From contig NZ_CP135921.1 in assembly GCF_032397745.1 (NCBI RefSeq), positions 2,542,001-2,606,000 of the forward strand: a DNA stretch of 64,000 nt. Reading direction: 5' to 3'. Of this stretch, positions 45,515 through 53,378 are shown piece after piece (positions within the stretch are counted from its first letter, which is position 1; every line of letters starts with the position of its first letter). The translations under genes were made by a program, and so were the position numbers. The notes under the pieces were generated by a model. It was not told where the DNA came from, made no database searches, and saw only the letters and a list, made by a program, of their open reading frames with translations. Source of the DNA: Bradyrhizobium prioriisuperbiae (GTDB lineage Bacteria > Pseudomonadota > Alphaproteobacteria > Rhizobiales > Xanthobacteraceae).

Positions 45515-46240
45515 ATGGCACGTGTGGCGTTGGTGACGGGTGGGACGCGAGGAATTGGTGCTGCGATCAGCAAGGCACTCAAGGCCGCCGGCTGCAAGGT
45601 CGCGGCCAGCTATGCGGGCAATGACGAGGCGGCGAACAAGTTCAAGCATGAAACCCATATCCCGGTTTACAAATGGGATGTGGCGTCGTTCGAGGCCTGC
45701 TCCGAAGGTATCAAGAAGGTCGAAACCGACATTGGTCCGGTCGACATTCTGGTCAACAACGCCGGCATCACCCGCGACGGCCAGTTTCACAAGATGACAC
45801 TCGAACAGTGGAATGCCGTCATCACCACCAATCTCGGCTCGCTGTTCAACATGACCCGTCCGGTGATCGAGGGCATGCGCGCGCGCAAGTTCGGCCGCAT
45901 CATCAACATCTCTTCCATCAATGGCCAGAAGGGCCAGTTCGGCCAGGTGAATTATTCGGCGGCCAAGGCCGGCGACATCGGCTTCACCAAGGCGCTCGCG
46001 CTGGAGAATGCCCGCGCCGGCATCACCGTCAACGTGATCTGCCCCGGCTATATCAACACCGAGATGGTGCAGGCGGTGCCGAAGGACGTGCTCGAGAAAA
46101 GCATCCTGCCGATGATCCCGGTCAATCGCCTTGGCGAGCCCGAGGAAATCGCCCGCGCTGTGGCGTTCCTCGCCTCCGACGACGCCGGCTACATCACCGG
46201 CTCGACCCTCACCATCAATGGCGGGCAGTATCACGCCTGA
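45515..46240 (+). CDS. phaB: Acetoacetyl-CoA reductase
   Basis: NADPH-dependent short-chain dehydrogenase producing (R)-3-hydroxybutyryl-CoA for PHB. 241 residues: TGGTRGIG nucleotide site, ILVNNAGITRDGQFHKM, catalytic Ser in NISSINGQKGQFGQ, and the YSAAKAG Tyr/Lys pair. The C-terminal GSTLTINGGQYHA is the PhaB ending. The SD AAGGAGG lies just before the ATG at 45515; the frame is open far upstream but without coding character. The PHB synthase gene phaC is not in the window. Confidence 0.96.
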   Translation: MARVALVTGGTRGIGAAISKALKAAGCKVAASYAGNDEAANKFKHETHIPVYKWDVASFEACSEGIKKVETDIGPVDILVNNAGITRDGQFHKMTLEQWNAVITTNLGSLFNMTRPVIEGMRARKFGRIINISSINGQKGQFGQVNYSAAKAGDIGFTKALALENARAGITVNVICPGYINTEMVQAVPKDVLEKSILPMIPVNRLGEPEEIARAVAFLASDDAGYITGSTLTINGGQYHA

Positions 46241-46261
46241 GCTGATGGGTGAGCGGTAGTC

Positions 46262-46477
46262 CCTCATCCTGAGATTCTGACTCGGGACGATGGGAGGCGG
46301 CTCACCATATTCAGCGTCATCACCGGGCTTGACCCGGTGATCCAGCTTGAGCGCTCAATTGCATTGGGCTTCTATCAAGGAAAGCTGGATTGCCGGGTCA
46401 AGCCCGGCAATGACGGAGTGGGGATGATACGTCTCGCAAGCCCTAACCGCATTTCCAGTCAGGCTCTCAGGATGAGG
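46262..46477. repeat. Nested inverted repeats between phaB and the DMT permease
   Basis: Outer arms CCTCATCCTGAGA (46262-46274) and TCTCAGGATGAGG (46465-46477) are perfect complements. Inner arms at 46315-46348 and 46382-46415 (about 34 bp, core CCGGGCTTGACCCGG against CCGGGTCAAGCCCGG) match with only a few differences around a 33-base loop. Both motifs are of the intergenic palindrome type common in Bradyrhizobium-like genomes; here one is inside the other. The whole block is gene-free. Confidence 0.85.
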
Positions 46478-46512
46478 AGCTATCTCATCGCGCGCTCTGC
46501 CATAACGATTTC

Positions 46513-47391
46513 ATGACTCAGAATTCCGCAACCCTCGTCGGTCTCTCCGCCATCGTGATGTGGTCGCTGCTGGCGATGCTGACGGTGGCGACCGGACGCA
46601 TCCCGGCCTTCCAGCTCGCCGCCATGACCTTCGCGATCGGCGCTTGTGTCGGGCCGCTGACATGGCTCTGGCGTCCGGGGGCCGCGCAGGCGTTGCGTCA
46701 GCCGCCATTCGTCTGGTTGGTCGGTGTCGGCGGATTGTTCGGTTATCACGCGCTGTATTTCCTGGCGCTGCGCTTTGCGCCGCCGGCCGAAGCGGGATTG
46801 CTGAACTATCTGTGGCCATTGCTGATCGTGTTGTTCTCGGCCTTCCTGCCCGGCGAGGCGCTCAAGTCCCATCATGTGATCGGCGCGCTGCTCGGACTTG
46901 TCGGTATGGTGCTGCTGGTGCTTGGCGGCAAGGGCGCGCAGTTCGGGCATATCGCGCCGGACTACATTCCGGGCTTTGCCGCGGCCTTTTGCGCGGCCTT
47001 CATCTGGGGTGGCTATTCGGTGATGTCGCGCCGGCTCAAAGCGGTGCCGACCGATGCGGTCGCCGGCTTCTGCCTGGCCACCGCGGTGCTCGCGGCGTTG
47101 TGCCATCTTGCGCTGGAGACCACCGTCTGGCCGCAGACAGCACTGCAGTGGGGGTGCATTATTGCGCTGGGCCTCGGTCCGGTGGGCGCTGCGTTCTATG
47201 CCTGGGACATCGGCATGAAACGTGGCGACATCCGCCTGCTCGGCGCGCTGTCCTACGCCACGCCGCTGCTGTCGACCGGATTTTTGATTCTTGCCGGCTT
47301 TGCCGAGCCGACGCCGGTGCTGGCGATCTCCGCGGTTCTGATTGCGGGCGGCGGCCTGATTGCCGCGCGCGACATGCTGAAGCGAAGCTAG
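46513..47391 (+). CDS. DMT-superfamily permease (EamA domains)
   Basis: 292 residues, about ten membrane segments. Features: VGLSAIVMWSLLAMLTV, LFGYHALYFLALRFAPPAEAGLLNYLWPLLIVLFSAFLPGE, then the second repeat from IPGFAAAFCAAFIWGGYSVMSRRL. The AEAGLLNYLWPLLIVL stretch resembles the YddG-like branch that exports aromatic amino acids; this is a weak functional hint. It is a single gene between two intergenic repeats. Confidence 0.88.
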   Translation: MTQNSATLVGLSAIVMWSLLAMLTVATGRIPAFQLAAMTFAIGACVGPLTWLWRPGAAQALRQPPFVWLVGVGGLFGYHALYFLALRFAPPAEAGLLNYLWPLLIVLFSAFLPGEALKSHHVIGALLGLVGMVLLVLGGKGAQFGHIAPDYIPGFAAAFCAAFIWGGYSVMSRRLKAVPTDAVAGFCLATAVLAALCHLALETTVWPQTALQWGCIIALGLGPVGAAFYAWDIGMKRGDIRLLGALSYATPLLSTGFLILAGFAEPTPVLAISAVLIAGGGLIAARDMLKRS

Positions 47392-47399
47392 CTTCAGAC

Positions 47400-47482
47400 G
47401 TAGGATGGGTTGAGCGCAGCGAAACCCATCGTTCCGAGTCAGTCGATCAATGATGGGTTTCGCTGCGCTCTACCCATCCTAC
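47400..47482. repeat. Palindromic intergenic repeat, GGATGGG family
   Basis: Arms 47400-47430 (GTAGGATGGGTTGAGCGCAG...) and 47452-47482 are complementary over 31 bases with one mismatch, around a 21-base loop. It may act as a bidirectional terminator between the convergent permease and cupin genes. Confidence 0.88.
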
Positions 47483-47496
47483 CGGCTGAATCTGTA

Positions 47497-47931
47497 TCAG
47501 CTCTCCGGTACCCAGCCCGGCGGCGCGAGTTCGAAACCGGCGAAGTCAAATCCCGGCGCGACGGTGCAGCCGACCAGGGTCCAGTCGCCGACGCTTTCCG
47601 CGGCCTGCCAGGCGCCGGCGGGCACGACGATTTGCGGCACCTCGCCGGCCATCAGGTCCGGCCCCAGATGCAGCGTGCGCTGTCCGTGCTCATCGGCGAT
47701 CTGCAAGGCGAGCGGGCTGCCGCTGTAGTAATGCCAGATCTCGGCGGCATCGACGCGGTGCCAGTGCGAGCGCTCGTCGCGCGCCAGCAGGAAATAAATC
47801 GCGGTGGACGCTGAGCGTCCGTGTGCGTCGGTGCGGGGATCGCGAAACACCTCGCGATAGTGGCCGCCTTCGGGATGCGGCGCGAGGTGCAGCAGTGCGA
47901 TGATGTTTTCGGCGGTCGGACGGCCGGGCAT
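47497..47931 (-). CDS. DUF985 cupin-like protein
   Basis: 144 residues with the DUF985 signature: LHLAPHPEGGHYREVFR, STAIYFLLARDERSHWHRVDAAEIWHYYSG, VPAGAWQAAESVGDWTLVGCTVAPGFDF and FELAPPGW. This is a complete double-stranded beta-helix. Related proteins are sometimes annotated as epimerase-like, but no activity is settled. It lies 14 bases downstream of gloB on the same strand and is likely cotranscribed. Confidence 0.9.
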   Translation of the reverse strand: MPGRPTAENIIALLHLAPHPEGGHYREVFRDPRTDAHGRSASTAIYFLLARDERSHWHRVDAAEIWHYYSGSPLALQIADEHGQRTLHLGPDLMAGEVPQIVVPAGAWQAAESVGDWTLVGCTVAPGFDFAGFELAPPGWVPES

Positions 47932-47945
47932 TGGGATTTATGCTC

Positions 47946-48713
47946 TCAGGATTTGTTCTTGCGTTCGCGCAATTCGCCGAACACCTCGGCGGCGCTTTTG
48001 CCGGCCAGGCCAAGGCCTGCGGCGACAGCCGCATCATCGGCGCGGAGGAAGACGTTGGTCTTTTTCTCCTCGCCGATCCGTGTCGGGATCGTCGGCGTAT
48101 TGGCGGCACGCTGCTGTGCGGCTTCCTCCGCGCGTGCTTTTAGCGCGGCGTTGTCCTTGTCGACGGTCAAGGCGAACTTGATGTTCGACAGCGTGTATTC
48201 GTGGCCGCAATAGATCCTGGTGTCGTCGGGCAGGGCGCGCAGCTTCTTGAGCGAGTCCCACATCATCGGGTAGGTGCCTTCGAACACCCGCCCGCAACCG
48301 ATCGAAAACAGCGTGTCGGCGCAGAACACCGCGTGCTCGGCATCGAACACATAGGAGATGTGGTCGAGGGTGTGGCCCGGGGTTTCCAGTATCCGCGCGG
48401 ACAAGGTGCCGACACTGACATGATCGCCTTCCTTGACCCGTTCGTCGACCTGCGCGATCGGCACCGCCTTGTCATGGGGCGCAACCACGCGGCAATTGTA
48501 CTTGGCCTTCAGCTCGGCGATGCCGCCAACGTGATCGTGATGGTGGTGGGTGACCAGGATGTCGGTCAGCGTCCAGCCCTCGCGCTGCAGCGCCTTGACG
48601 ATAGGGCCGGCTTCCGGCGCGTCGACCGAGGCGGTGGCGCCACTGACGGGGTCGTGGATCAGATAGCCGAAATTGTCCGAGAGGCAGGGGAAGATGCGGA
48701 TGTCTGCGGACAT
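47946..48713 (-). CDS. gloB: Hydroxyacylglutathione hydrolase (glyoxalase II)
   Basis: Hydrolyses S-D-lactoylglutathione to D-lactate and glutathione in methylglyoxal detoxification. Metallo-beta-lactamase fold with the binuclear metal site THHHHDHVGG, GHTLDHISYVF, FCADTLFSIGCGRVFEGTYPMMWDSL and the C-terminal YCGHEYTLSNIKFA. The C-terminal EEKKTNVFLRAD is typical. 255 residues, complete. It heads an operon with the cupin gene and is divergent from the methyltransferase gene. Confidence 0.96.
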   Translation of the reverse strand: MSADIRIFPCLSDNFGYLIHDPVSGATASVDAPEAGPIVKALQREGWTLTDILVTHHHHDHVGGIAELKAKYNCRVVAPHDKAVPIAQVDERVKEGDHVSVGTLSARILETPGHTLDHISYVFDAEHAVFCADTLFSIGCGRVFEGTYPMMWDSLKKLRALPDDTRIYCGHEYTLSNIKFALTVDKDNAALKARAEEAAQQRAANTPTIPTRIGEEKKTNVFLRADDAAVAAGLGLAGKSAAEVFGELRERKNKS

Positions 48714-48894
48714 GTGAACTCCATCGTCTTGCAGGCGAGTGCCGCGACGCTAGCACAGCCGCAAGGCGGGTTGAAACAAGCTGGGTTGAAATGCGGCGGG
48801 AGGCGAAAATGGGGCGTTAACGATGGTCTGGCAGGCGCGGCGTTTTCGCGCTCCCTGCTGCACGTTTCTGCCGGGACATGCTAGAACAGCTGCA

Positions 48895-49647
48895 ATGACG
48901 ATGGACGTGATCGATCTCAGGAACTTCTATTCGCAACCGCTTGGCGTGGTGGCGCGACGGCTGATCAACCGCGGCATCCGCACGCAATGGCCCCAGGCCA
49001 GCGGTTTGCGGGTGCTCGGCATCGGCTATCCCACGCCCTATCTCGGCCTGTTCCGGGAAGACTCCGAGCGTTGCATCGCTTTCATGCCGGCGGCGCAGGG
49101 TGTGCTGAAATGGCCGACCTCGCGGCCCACGCTGGCGACCCTGGTGGATGAGTTCTCGCTGCCGCTGCCGGATGCGTCGATCGACCGGGTACTGCTGGTT
49201 CATGCGCTGGAGATGTCGGACGATCCGGCCGGGCTATTGCGTGAAGTCTGGCGCATCCTCGCGCCCTCGGGACGCATGATGGTGGTCATTCCCAATCGCC
49301 GCGGCGTCTGGACCCGCACCGACAAGACGCCGTTTGGCCATGGCCGGCCCTATTCGCGCAGCCAGATCACCGAGCTGCTGCGGCTGACTTGGTTCACGCC
49401 GTCGGCCTGGAGCGAAGCGCTGTATGTGCCGCCGATCGACGGCAGTTGGTTCCTGCGCTCGGCGGGCGCATGGGAGCGCGTCAGCGCCGGGATCTCCTCA
49501 CCATTTGCCGGCGTGCATATCGTCGAGGCGACCAAGCAGGTCTATCGCGCCATTCCCGCGCGTCGCCAGCGCACGCGACTCATTCCCGCACTCGATCCCG
49601 TGCTGGTGCCGACGGCAGCTCCACGCCGCGACGAGGCCGTCACCTAA
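48895..49647 (+). CDS. SAM-dependent methyltransferase (Methyltransf_11 type)
   Basis: 250 residues from the ATG at 48895 (MTMDVIDLRNFYSQPLG). Rossmann-type methyltransferase: LRVLGIGYPTPYLGLF (SAM loop, diverged from GxGxG), SLPLPDASIDRVLLVHALEMSDDPAGLLREVWRILAPSGRMMVVIPN, then FGHGRPYSRSQITELLR. This divergent group is conserved next to gloB in Bradyrhizobium relatives. The substrate is unknown. The weak SAM loop means activity should not be assumed. It is convergent with the DUF4167 gene. Confidence 0.85.
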   Translation: MTMDVIDLRNFYSQPLGVVARRLINRGIRTQWPQASGLRVLGIGYPTPYLGLFREDSERCIAFMPAAQGVLKWPTSRPTLATLVDEFSLPLPDASIDRVLLVHALEMSDDPAGLLREVWRILAPSGRMMVVIPNRRGVWTRTDKTPFGHGRPYSRSQITELLRLTWFTPSAWSEALYVPPIDGSWFLRSAGAWERVSAGISSPFAGVHIVEATKQVYRAIPARRQRTRLIPALDPVLVPTAAPRRDEAVT

Positions 49648-49671
49648 GCTCGCGAAACTTCGACGGACCAC

Positions 49672-49702
49672 AAAAAACCCTCCGCATCGGAATGCGGAGG
49701 GT
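49672..49702 (-). terminator. Rho-independent terminator of the DUF4167 gene
   Basis: ACCCTCCGCA / TGCGGAGGGT stem with a six-base loop, followed on the - strand by a run of T (complement of AAAAAA at 49672-49677). Confidence 0.88.
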
Positions 49703-49733
49703 GATGAGATGCGGCCGCTATAGCACCGGCGTC

Positions 49734-50519
49734 TTATTCGCCGGTGGGGAAATCTTCGCTCTGCTGCGGTCCGCGGCCTTCAGGCCTTCCACCTTCAGGC
49801 CTTGGCCCGTGCGGACGGCGGCGGCGGCGCGGCGGAAAGCGGCCGGCTTCCTGATGGCCGTTGCCTTCGAAACCGTTGGCGCCGTTGCTCGGCTGCGGTT
49901 GTGCGCCGGTGATGAACGAGGGCAGCCGGTCAACGTCGCCAGCATCGCCGATCGGCAGCGACGGCTGGACCTGGGGCTGCGGACGCTGCTCACGAAAGTT
50001 TTGTTCGCGGGGAGCCTGGTCCCGATCACGGTTACTCTCGCGCGAGTGATTTTCACGCGGCTGATAAGCAGGCTGCGGCTGTTCCCGCGGCTGATAGGAC
50101 GGCTGCGGCTCGCGCAGGCCGAAGCCGGGCTCCGCACCGAAGTTCGAGAAGCTCTCTTCGCCATCGTCGCCGCCGTCGTCGCGCTGATCCTGGTCCATGC
50201 GCGGCTGCTGCTGTTGCGGCTGGCTCTGGCGGAATTGCTCCTGGGCCGCCGCGATCAGGCGAAAATAATGTTCGGCGTGCTGATAGTAATTTTCGGCAGC
50301 GACCGGATCGCCGGAGCTTTGCGAATCACGGGCGAGTTGCAGATATTTTTCGCCGACATGGGCGGCGGTGCCGCGAATCTTGATGTCAGGACCGTTGGAA
50401 TCGTAAACCCGGGTCATCGGGTTTTGGCTGCGGCGGTTATTGTTATTGTTGTTGTTGTTGCTGCTGTGGTTGTTATTCCGATTCCGCATCCGCTTATTGT
50501 TATTCTGACCGTTTCTCAT
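49734..50519 (-). CDS. DUF4167 protein with Asn-rich and Arg-rich low-complexity regions
   Basis: 261 residues from the ATG at 50519 (MRNGQNNNKRMRNRNNN). The conserved DUF4167 domain is at about 25-90: RVYDSNGPDIKIRGTAAHVGEKYLQLARDSQSSGDPVAAENYYQHAEHYFRLIA. The rest is low complexity: poly-Asn, Gln-rich, a YQPRE-type repeat and an RRRRRPHGPRPEGGRPEG tail. It looks like an RNA-binding disordered protein, which is inference. The family is restricted to alphaproteobacteria and usually lies next to prmC, as here, but separated by an unusually long repeat-containing gap. Confidence 0.9.
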   Translation of the reverse strand: MRNGQNNNKRMRNRNNNHSSNNNNNNNNRRSQNPMTRVYDSNGPDIKIRGTAAHVGEKYLQLARDSQSSGDPVAAENYYQHAEHYFRLIAAAQEQFRQSQPQQQQPRMDQDQRDDGGDDGEESFSNFGAEPGFGLREPQPSYQPREQPQPAYQPRENHSRESNRDRDQAPREQNFREQRPQPQVQPSLPIGDAGDVDRLPSFITGAQPQPSNGANGFEGNGHQEAGRFPPRRRRRPHGPRPEGGRPEGRGPQQSEDFPTGE

Positions 50520-51211
50520 GTCGTGCCTTTTCGCCAACCCTGAAGTGTCGATGTCATGATGAAGAGACGGACGCTACCGGCGTCCGAAAGCATTCCGGTT
50601 ACAAGTCAAACCAATTGCTGTGCCAGGCGATGTATCAAGTGCTGTGGTTCAGAAGTTCCCTTCATCGCCGCCGGGCATCCCCGACGCGAGGGCTGTCCAG
50701 CACCCGTTCCGCGAATCGCATCGTCGCGCAAGCGCCGGAGTCGAGACAGCTGATCAAATCGTGCGTCCATCTTGTTCACAAGAGGCGTGTTCATAAGAAG
50801 CGCGTCTACAAGAGCCGCGTCCGCGACAGGCCTGCTCACATCGAGCGCATTTACATCAAACGCATTCACATCAGATGCGTTCATCACGGAAGATGATGTG
50901 TTCACCACAAACGCGTTCCCCAAACGACGCGTGCCACCGGTCCTGTCGGCCTGATCGGCTGATCAAGCATCCAGTGCAGGCCCGAATTCTCGCAAATGAG
51001 TGTGTCGCCGCAATATCAAGCTTTCGTTCGCTTGGCGGTTGCGAGCAGCACGGCTGTTCCAGCCATCGCGCTCAACTCAACCAGTCTTTGGAACCTTTAT
51101 CCGGTCGGGCTCTCGGGGAGCTTTAGCCTCCGCAGTTCCTGCGGGGTTGGCTGCCTGGACCGATGCTGTGCCCGGAACCTAGTCGCTCTCGGCCGATATT
51201 CCAAGAGGTTT
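50520..51211. other. 692-base gene-free region between prmC and DUF4167
   Basis: Contains the 15-bp-period repeat at 50774-50893 and a CCGCAG-TTC-CTGCGG hairpin near 51130-51144. Several frames of 60-105 codons exist on both strands, but they are made of repeat or unfamiliar sequence and have no convincing ribosome site. The promoter of DUF4167 should lie at its left end. Nothing else was recognised. Confidence 0.55.
50774..50893 (+). repeat. Degenerate 15-bp tandem repeat, eight units
   Basis: Units start at 50774, 50789, 50804, 50819, 50834, 50849, 50864 and 50879, with an approximate consensus GTTCACAAGARGCGC. Two further unit-like copies at 50900 and 50915 are out of register by six bases. 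In the + frame they would read VHKRR, VHKKR, VYKSR, VRDRP, AHIER, IYIKR, IHIRC, VHHGR; in a - frame NAFDV-like. No gene can be assigned. Confidence 0.8.
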
Positions 51212-52108
51212 TTATTGCCAAAATGAGCCCGCCGGGCCCCATTTCTGCCCTATCACGACACGGGGGATTCCGGCCAGATCGGCCTTCGTGGCAGCAAGCC
51301 GCAGGCCCTGCGCCTGCATCAGCGCTCCGACGTCTTGGTCCTGGTGCTGGCCGACTTCAAGCAGCAGCGCGCCCCCCGTTCGCAGCAACAAAGCCGCCTG
51401 TGGAATCAGCGCGCGATAGGCGTCGAGGCCGTCGGCGCCGCCGTCCAGCGCCCGGTGCGGATCGTGATCGCGAACCTCGATGGCGAGACCCGCGATCTCC
51501 CGCGAGGGAATGTAGGGCGGGTTCGAGACGATCAGGTCGAACGGTCCCTGCAAGGCCTGCGCATAGCTGCAATGGATGAACGTGGTGCGGTTGGCGAGGC
51601 CGAGCTGCCGTGCGTTGTCGGCCGCGGTCTCCAGGGCCGCCATATCGATATCGGTGCCGACCCCCGATGCGGTGGGCAGCTCCGACAGCAGCGCCAGCAG
51701 GATGGCGCCGGTGCCGGTGCCGATATCGGCGATGCGCGCAATCGCGTCCGCCTCGCCGGTGTTCGCGATCTCCAGTGCGGCTTCCACCACTGTCTCGGTG
51801 TCCGGTCTGGGCACCAGCGTTGTGGTGGACAGCCGCAGCGGCAGCCCCCAGAATTCCTTGAAGCCGATGATGCGCGCCACCGGTTCGCCCGCGCCGCGCC
51901 GCCGGGCGACATCGGCCAGGCGCCCAGCCTCCTGCTCGTCGATGATGCGGGATGCCGAGGTGGCGAGCCCGGTGAGATCAAGATCGAGTACCGCGCCGAT
52001 CAGAAGCCGGGCGTCGAGTTCGGGGGAATCGGTCGATGTTTGTTTCAGGAGGCTGGCCAAATGCCGCCGTGCGGCGTCGACGCTGAGCCCCTTGAAGCCG
52101 CCGCTCAC
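51212..52108 (-). CDS. prmC: Peptide chain release factor N5-glutamine methyltransferase
   Basis: Methylates the Gln of the GGQ motif in RF1 and RF2. It has an N-terminal helical domain, then [18 protein letters not shown] (SAM loop) and the catalytic NPPY motif in [14 protein letters not shown], with [12 protein letters not shown] at the end. 298 residues. The GTG start overlaps the prfA stop by four bases (GTGA), so the enzyme is coupled to its substrate protein RF1. Confidence 0.96.
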   Translation of the reverse strand: MSGGFKGLSVDAARRHLASLLKQTSTDSPELDARLLIGAVLDLDLTGLATSASRIIDEQEAGRLADVARRRGAGEPVARIIGFKEFWGLPLRLSTTTLVPRPDTETVVEAALEIANTGEADAIARIADIGTGTGAILLALLSELPTASGVGTDIDMAALETAADNARQLGLANRTTFIHCSYAQALQGPFDLIVSNPPYIPSREIAGLAIEVRDHDPHRALDGGADGLDAYRALIPQAALLLRTGGALLLEVGQHQDQDVGALMQAQGLRLAATKADLAGIPRVVIGQKWGPAGSFWQ

Positions 52109-53184
52109 GCGGCTGCGCCTTCGGCGGCGAGCTGTGCCGCCTGGTGTTCGGTGGTCAGCGCTTCGGTCAGTTCGTGCAACGCTTCGCCGGCGATCACTTG
52201 CGGTAGCTTGTAGAGCGTCAGGTTGATGCGATGATCGGTGACGCGGCCCTGCGGGAAGTTGTAGGTGCGGATGCGCTCGGAACGATCGCCGGAGCCGACT
52301 TTCTCGCGGCGATCAGCGGAACGCACCGCGTCGATGCGTTGGCGTTCGGCGTCGTAAATGCGTGAGCGCAGAATGTTCATGGCGCTGGCGCGATTCTTAT
52401 GTTGCGAACGGCTGTCCTGCATGTTGACCACGATGCCGGTCGGAATGTGGGTGATGCGGATCGCCGATTCGGTCTTGTTGACGTGCTGGCCGCCGGCGCC
52501 CTGCGCGCGCATGGTTTCGATCCGCAGGTCGTCGCTCTTGATGTCGACGTCGACCTCCTCGACCTCGGGTAGCACCGCCACCGTCGCGGCCGAGGTGTGA
52601 ATGCGCCCCTGTGTCTCGGTGTCGGGTACGCGCTGCACCCGGTGTACGCCGGATTCGAATTTCAGCTTGGCGAACGCGCCGCGTCCCTTCACTTCGGCGA
52701 TGATTTCCTTGTAGCCGCCCATGGTGCCTTCGCTGGCGGAGACGATATCGACTTTCCAGCCCTGCAGCGTCGCAAAGCGCTCGTACATCCGGAACAGGTC
52801 GCCGGCGAACAGCGAGGCCTCGTCGCCGCCGGTGCCGGCGCGGATTTCCAGCATCACGTTGCGCTCGTCCATGGCGTCTTTGGGCAGCAGCGCCACGCGG
52901 ATCGCCTGGGCCAGTTCGTCGCGGCGGGCTTCTAACTGCGGCCGCTCGCCCTCCGCCATCGCCCGCATCTCGGTGTCGGTCGAGGGATCGGCGATCATGG
53001 CGTCGAGGTCGGCGATCTCGCGCACTGAGGCGCGATAGGCCTTCACCGCATCGACCACCGGCGCCAGCTCGCTGAGCTCGCGGGTAGTCTTCACATAGAC
53101 TTCCGAGCTGACCTGCCCGAGCAGTTCAGATTCGAGCGCGGCATGGCGCGCCAACAGGACGTCGAGTTTGGCTTCAGGCAGCAT
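52105..53184 (-). CDS. prfA: Peptide chain release factor 1
   Basis: Recognises UAA and UAG stop codons and triggers peptide release. 359 residues with the GGQ loop in [20 protein letters not shown], the codon-recognition region around [17 protein letters not shown], and [27 protein letters not shown] and the N-terminal helical domain are normal. Coupled to prmC through the overlap. It is separated from ptsP upstream by an intergenic palindromic repeat. Confidence 0.97.
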   Translation of the reverse strand: MLPEAKLDVLLARHAALESELLGQVSSEVYVKTTRELSELAPVVDAVKAYRASVREIADLDAMIADPSTDTEMRAMAEGERPQLEARRDELAQAIRVALLPKDAMDERNVMLEIRAGTGGDEASLFAGDLFRMYERFATLQGWKVDIVSASEGTMGGYKEIIAEVKGRGAFAKLKFESGVHRVQRVPDTETQGRIHTSAATVAVLPEVEEVDVDIKSDDLRIETMRAQGAGGQHVNKTESAIRITHIPTGIVVNMQDSRSQHKNRASAMNILRSRIYDAERQRIDAVRSADRREKVGSGDRSERIRTYNFPQGRVTDHRINLTLYKLPQVIAGEALHELTEALTTEHQAAQLAAEGAAA

Positions 53185-53242
53185 GGTTCAAATCTGAGGG
53201 CTCACGAGCGTGGCGATGATCAGCGCGCTATTTTGACGTCTG

Positions 53243-53346
53243 CCCCGGATGTCGCTTCGCTCATCCGGGCTACGGCGCCGAGCGACGGCGCTGGATGATG
53301 AGTTCAATTCCGTCTGTAGCCCGCATGAGCGCAGCGACATGCGGGG
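53243..53346. repeat. Palindromic intergenic repeat, GTAGCCCGGATG family (copy 1)
   Basis: Arms 53243-53273 (CCCCGGATGTCGCTTCGCTC...) and 53316-53346 are complementary with a few mismatches around a 42-base loop. A second member of the same family is at 60519-60597. It lies between ptsP and prfA, which are on the same strand. Confidence 0.88.
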
Positions 53347-53378
53347 CCGAGATCGTGATGGTTCGCAGGACAGCCGCT

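Noticed and set aside
50774..50929. CRISPR array
   Set aside because: Units are 15 bp, contiguous and degenerate, with no spacers and no cas genes.
50996..51226. Possible 76-codon gene before prmC
   Set aside because: No ribosome binding site, no recognisable domain, and it overlaps the end of prmC on the other strand.
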